This document shows, piece after piece, positions 61,364-64,000 of a DNA stretch of 64,000 bases (positions are counted from its first letter, which is position 1; the number at the start of each line of letters is the position of its first letter). The position numbers and the translations under genes are program-made. The notes beneath the pieces are model-generated. The model saw only the letters and a program-made list of their open reading frames with translations. It was not told where the DNA came from and ran no database searches. The DNA lies in the NCBI GenBank assembly GCA_963757265.1, contig CAVWRA010000006.1, forward strand, positions 558,001-622,000, read 5' to 3'. This DNA is from CAIVVT01 sp963757265 (GTDB lineage Bacteria; Acidobacteriota; Terriglobia; Bryobacterales; Bryobacteraceae).

Positions 61364-62296
61364 GTGGCCCAATTGATGTTGAAACAGATCCGGAGCGTCC
61401 TGGCGCAGCTCAAGCCGGGCGAAGTCCGCGCGCGCGCCGAGCGCCCGGCGCGGATCCTTCTGCGGACCGCCTCGCCCGCGGCGGCCGGGGCTGTGGAGCG
61501 GTTCCTTCTGCCCGCGGGCCTGACCGCCGAACGGCGCGCCGAGTCGGCGGCGATGTTGACACGCGAATCAGACGCGGCGCAGGGCAGCCGCTTCCACCTG
61601 GCGCTGTACGAAACGGGGCTCGAGCCGCCCGCGGGCTGGCACCGCGGCCACGACGCGTTCGAATTCGATCCGCGGCGTCCCGAGGCTTTGGTCGGCGAGA
61701 TCGTGGCCGCGCGCGACGAATTGGCCCTGGCGCTGGCGCGCCGTTTCCTTCCTTTCCGGCAAACGGTGACCAGCGGCTTGATTCATCGCGTCGCCAACGA
61801 GAACGCAGTGTTCGCGATCATGAGCGCGCTGCCGAACCTGGTCCCGTCGCTGGCCGAGATCCCGTGGGCCTTGGGCGAATTCGCTTCAGACACGGCAGTG
61901 CTGACCGCGAACCAGATTCGGATGGCGCTGCTGCTCGCCGCTGCCAGCGACCGTCCGGTCGGCTACAACGAGCAGCGCAACGAGATCGGATCGATCGTGG
62001 CCGGAGCATTCGGCTGGCGCAGCCTGGCGCGCGAATTCGCGGGCAAAATTCCCTTCGGCGGAGGCCTGATTCCGAAGGCCGCCGTCGCCTACGCGGGCAC
62101 CTGGACGGCGGGCGTTTCTCTGGAGCGCGTATACCGCATCGGCTACGGCATGACCCGCAGGGAGAGAAAGGCGGCCTGGGACGAGGCGTTCGAGAAAGGC
62201 CGGGAGATTGCGGCGCAGCTTGTACGGCGCGTCCGGCGGCAGGACAAGCGCGGACCGAACGAGGCCGAATCAGAAATGGAGAAATCTGGTTTATGA
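61364..62296 (+). CDS. conserved protein with DUF697-like C-terminal domain
   Basis: 310 residues starting at GTG 61364. The C-terminal ~150 residues contain hydrophobic segments and Gly-rich turns (FAIMSALPNLVPSLAEIPW, TANQIRMALLLAAA, KIPFGGGLIPKAAVAYAGTW) as in DUF697/YcjF-type membrane-associated proteins often linked to small GTPases. The N-terminal ~120 residues have no recognisable G-loop. Its stop overlaps the next ATG (ATGA), so it is co-translated with the DsbA-like gene. Function unknown. Confidence 0.6.
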   Translation: MAQLMLKQIRSVLAQLKPGEVRARAERPARILLRTASPAAAGAVERFLLPAGLTAERRAESAAMLTRESDAAQGSRFHLALYETGLEPPAGWHRGHDAFEFDPRRPEALVGEIVAARDELALALARRFLPFRQTVTSGLIHRVANENAVFAIMSALPNLVPSLAEIPWALGEFASDTAVLTANQIRMALLLAAASDRPVGYNEQRNEIGSIVAGAFGWRSLAREFAGKIPFGGGLIPKAAVAYAGTWTAGVSLERVYRIGYGMTRRERKAAWDEAFEKGREIAAQLVRRVRRQDKRGPNEAESEMEKSGL

Positions 62297-62889
62297 TTTC
62301 GGAACTCGGGCGGGCGCTGGCCGGCTTGTTTGCGGTTTCGGCGGGAATGGCCATGGCGCAAGCACATCTGGTGGAAGGCAAGGGCGACAGCCCGGTGCGC
62401 GTGGTCATTTATGAAGACCTGCAATGCCCGGACTGCGCCGATTTCCGTGTGATGCTCGATCAGAAGCTGTTGCCGAAATATGGCGCCAAGGTCGCCTTCG
62501 AGCACCGCGATTTTCCGCTGCCCAAGCACAAGTGGGCGCGTCCGGCCGCCGTGGCCGCTCGTTTTTACCAGCAGCAGAGCGTGGAACTGGCGGTGAAGTG
62601 GCGGCAGGAGACAATGCGCGATCAGGCCCGGATCACACCCGAAATATTTCCGTCGTATTTTGTTGAATTCGCGAAGCACAACGGAGTCAACCCCGCCAAG
62701 GCCGAGGCGTCCTTGAATGACCCGGCGCTCAATACGCTGGTCCAGAAGGATTATGAGGATGCAGTCGCGCGCGGCATCGCTCACACGCCTACGGCGCTGG
62801 TCAACGGCGCGCCCTTCATCGAGACCATCCCCTACGAAGAGATCAGCGCGGGCATCGACTCGGCGCTGAAGGAGAGCGGCGTCCGGTAG
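62293..62889 (+). CDS. DsbA-like thioredoxin-fold protein, exported
   Basis: 198 residues from the ATG at 62293; a longer frame upstream exists only by reading through the DUF697-like gene. The leader is LGRALAGLFAVSAGMAMAQA. The active-site motif is CPDC in YEDLQCPDCADFRVMLD, with the cis-proline region HTPTALVNG. It belongs to the thioredoxin_4/DsbA-type disulfide proteins that act in the periplasm. Overlap with the upstream gene indicates one operon. Confidence 0.85.
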   Translation: MISELGRALAGLFAVSAGMAMAQAHLVEGKGDSPVRVVIYEDLQCPDCADFRVMLDQKLLPKYGAKVAFEHRDFPLPKHKWARPAAVAARFYQQQSVELAVKWRQETMRDQARITPEIFPSYFVEFAKHNGVNPAKAEASLNDPALNTLVQKDYEDAVARGIAHTPTALVNGAPFIETIPYEEISAGIDSALKESGVR

Positions 62890-62926
62890 ACGCGCTCTTC
62901 CATCGGCCTCATCACCGGCGCCAGGC

Positions 62927-64000
62927 TCACGCCTTCAACGGCGGCGCCGACAAGGACGACGGTTCGGCCTCGCCAGTCAATCCAAACGTGCGCCGCGCCA
63001 ACGCCAGCGCGAGGTGCGGGAAATACTGCCGGTACAGCGTGTAGCGCAGGTAAAAGACGTTCGGGAAGCCGGTGCCCGTGGCGAGCTCTTCAGCCCATGT
63101 GCCGTCCTCGCGTTGCGTGGAGAGCAAGTGGTTGAAGCCGCGGCGGATCGGCTCGTTGAATCCCTCGCCGGCCGCCATTAACCCGATCAGCGCCCAGGCG
63201 GTCTGCGAAGGCGTGCTCGGCGCGGGGACGAAAGTGTCGTCGCGATAGCTGTCGCAGCTCTCGCCCCAGCCGCCGTCGGAGTTCTGCACTGAGATCAGCC
63301 ACTTCGCCGCGCGCCGGAAGGCATCGACGGCCACGGCCTGGGCGGCGCGCAAGCCGCGCAAGGCCAGGGACGTCCCGTAGACGTAATTCACTCCCCAGCG
63401 TCCGTACCAGGAGCCGTTGCGTTCCTGGTTCTTGATCAGGTACTCCACGCCGCGCCGCACGGTCTCATCGGCCATGGTGAAGCCGCGGCGGCACAGCGCT
63501 TCCAGGACGCGCCCCGTGATATCCGGGCAGGTCGGGTCGAGCATGGCGTTGTGGTCGGCGAAGGGCACCGCGTTGAGCAACTGCCAGTCGTTGTCCACAT
63601 CGAAGGCGGCCCAGCCTCCGTCCTTCGACTGCATGTTGACCAGCCAGTTGATCGCACGGCGCTCGACGCGCTCCTGGGCGCCCTGGTCCGAGGCGTTGGC
63701 GTGCAACAGCGCCAGCAGGACCATGGCCGTGTCGTCGATATCCGGATAATGATCGTTCTCGTATTCGAAGGCCCATCCCGAGGGCTCCAAGTCGGGCCGC
63801 TTCACGCTCCAGTCGCCCTTGTGGCGGACTTCCTTCTTCAATAGCCAGTCGGCCGCCGTCTGCATCCGCTCGGCCGGCGCGTCCCCCACTTCGCCCAGGG
63901 CGAACATCGCGTAGGCCGTGTCCCACACCGCCGAAAAGCAGGGCTGGAAGTAGAACTCGGATTCCGTCTCCGTGATCAGGCCTTCGAAATGCGCGATCGC
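62927..64000 (-). CDS. shc: squalene-hopene cyclase (C-terminal part; runs off right edge)
   Basis: The frame continues past the window end (QPCFSAVWDTA is preceded in frame by more coding sequence). The catalytic Asp-x-Asp-Asp motif is in YPDIDDTAMVLLAL. QW repeats that stabilise the barrels are visible: QSKDGGWAAF, QNSDGGWGES and QREDGTW. GSWYGRWGVNYVYGTS is the family's conserved substrate-channel stretch. It cyclises squalene to hopene for membrane hopanoids. The window covers roughly the last 357 residues of a ~650-residue enzyme. Confidence 0.93.
   Translation of the reverse strand, partial: AIAHFEGLITETESEFYFQPCFSAVWDTAYAMFALGEVGDAPAERMQTAADWLLKKEVRHKGDWSVKRPDLEPSGWAFEYENDHYPDIDDTAMVLLALLHANASDQGAQERVERRAINWLVNMQSKDGGWAAFDVDNDWQLLNAVPFADHNAMLDPTCPDITGRVLEALCRRGFTMADETVRRGVEYLIKNQERNGSWYGRWGVNYVYGTSLALRGLRAAQAVAVDAFRRAAKWLISVQNSDGGWGESCDSYRDDTFVPAPSTPSQTAWALIGLMAAGEGFNEPIRRGFNHLLSTQREDGTWAEELATGTGFPNVFYLRYTLYRQYFPHLALALARRTFGLTGEAEPSSLSAPPLKA

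Noticed and set aside
61222..62292. Long upstream extension of the DsbA-like frame
   Set aside because: Reads out of frame through the DUF697-like gene; the signal peptide defines the start at 62293.

Overview
The window is GC-rich, densely packed bacterial chromosome, most probably from an acidobacterium of the Solibacter/Bryobacter type. The evidence is a combination of traits rather than one marker: a single-chain 2-oxoglutarate decarboxylase/dehydrogenase with a built-in acyltransferase domain (24494-28270), several Gfo/Idh/MocA dehydrogenases and isomerase-like barrels carrying twin-arginine leaders, a small secreted protein of a kind I associate with Acidobacteria (54026-54367), a fused MFS/spermidine synthase, squalene-hopene cyclase at the right edge, and families of short intergenic repeats. 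No rRNA, tRNA, CRISPR array or transposase gene was seen.

Layout. 1-2151: partial secreted AGE-family epimerase, a MITE-like repeat and a secreted glycoside hydrolase. 2152-10855: a repeat-structured, AT-richer region followed by a two-gene cassette, a phage-tail-fibre-like secreted protein and a 2140-residue secreted protein (DUF2341, LamG, three TIG modules, heparinase-like lyase, phage-type beta modules). 11112-17370, minus strand: APC permease, Gfo/Idh/MocA dehydrogenase, and an overlapping HAD phosphatase - deoxyhypusine-synthase-like - PfkB kinase operon next to rfbC. 17574-24327: RidA-like gene, a repeat-rich gap, a TIM-barrel isomerase, an ABC importer made of a double permease and an ATPase, and small genes. 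24494-31784: kgd, then kdgK and gnd, both broken by many frameshifts, then a cobalamin adenosyltransferase. 31853-40879: NYN-LOTUS RNA-binding-type protein, RidA, dehydrogenase, beta-helix lipoprotein, isomerase, tagaturonate epimerase and a tandem-domain esterase. 41072-48965: flagellar pieces (an 80-residue mini rod protein, FliT-like chaperone, FliD with a sigma-28 promoter) mixed with a glycoside-hydrolase-like protein, a DUF3467 protein, a BON protein and the MFS/spermidine synthase. 49565-53607, minus strand: haem A and cytochrome oxidase assembly (ctaA, ctaB, SCO1, DUF420), a methyltransferase and lgt. 54026-64000: secreted protein, VOC protein, histone-deacetylase-like protein with pta, mdh, a SET methyltransferase, a second MITE copy, YggS, a frameshifted PD-(D/E)XK nuclease-like gene, a DUF697-like protein, a DsbA-like thioredoxin and partial shc.

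How they fit. Much of the content serves plant- or microbe-polymer use: secreted hydrolases and lyases, hexuronate catabolism (uxaE, kdgK, with gnd), secreted sugar dehydrogenases and epimerases. Central carbon (kgd, mdh, pta) and aerobic respiration (haem A/Cu assembly) are also present.

Two repeat families each occur twice as inverted copies nested across the window (393-608 with 58786-58975; 18116-18289 with 49122-49292). The most unusual items are the phage-like secreted cassette with its repeat-structured upstream region, the HAD/DHS-like/kinase operon, the mini flagellar rod protein, and the dense frameshift cluster at 28334-30916.
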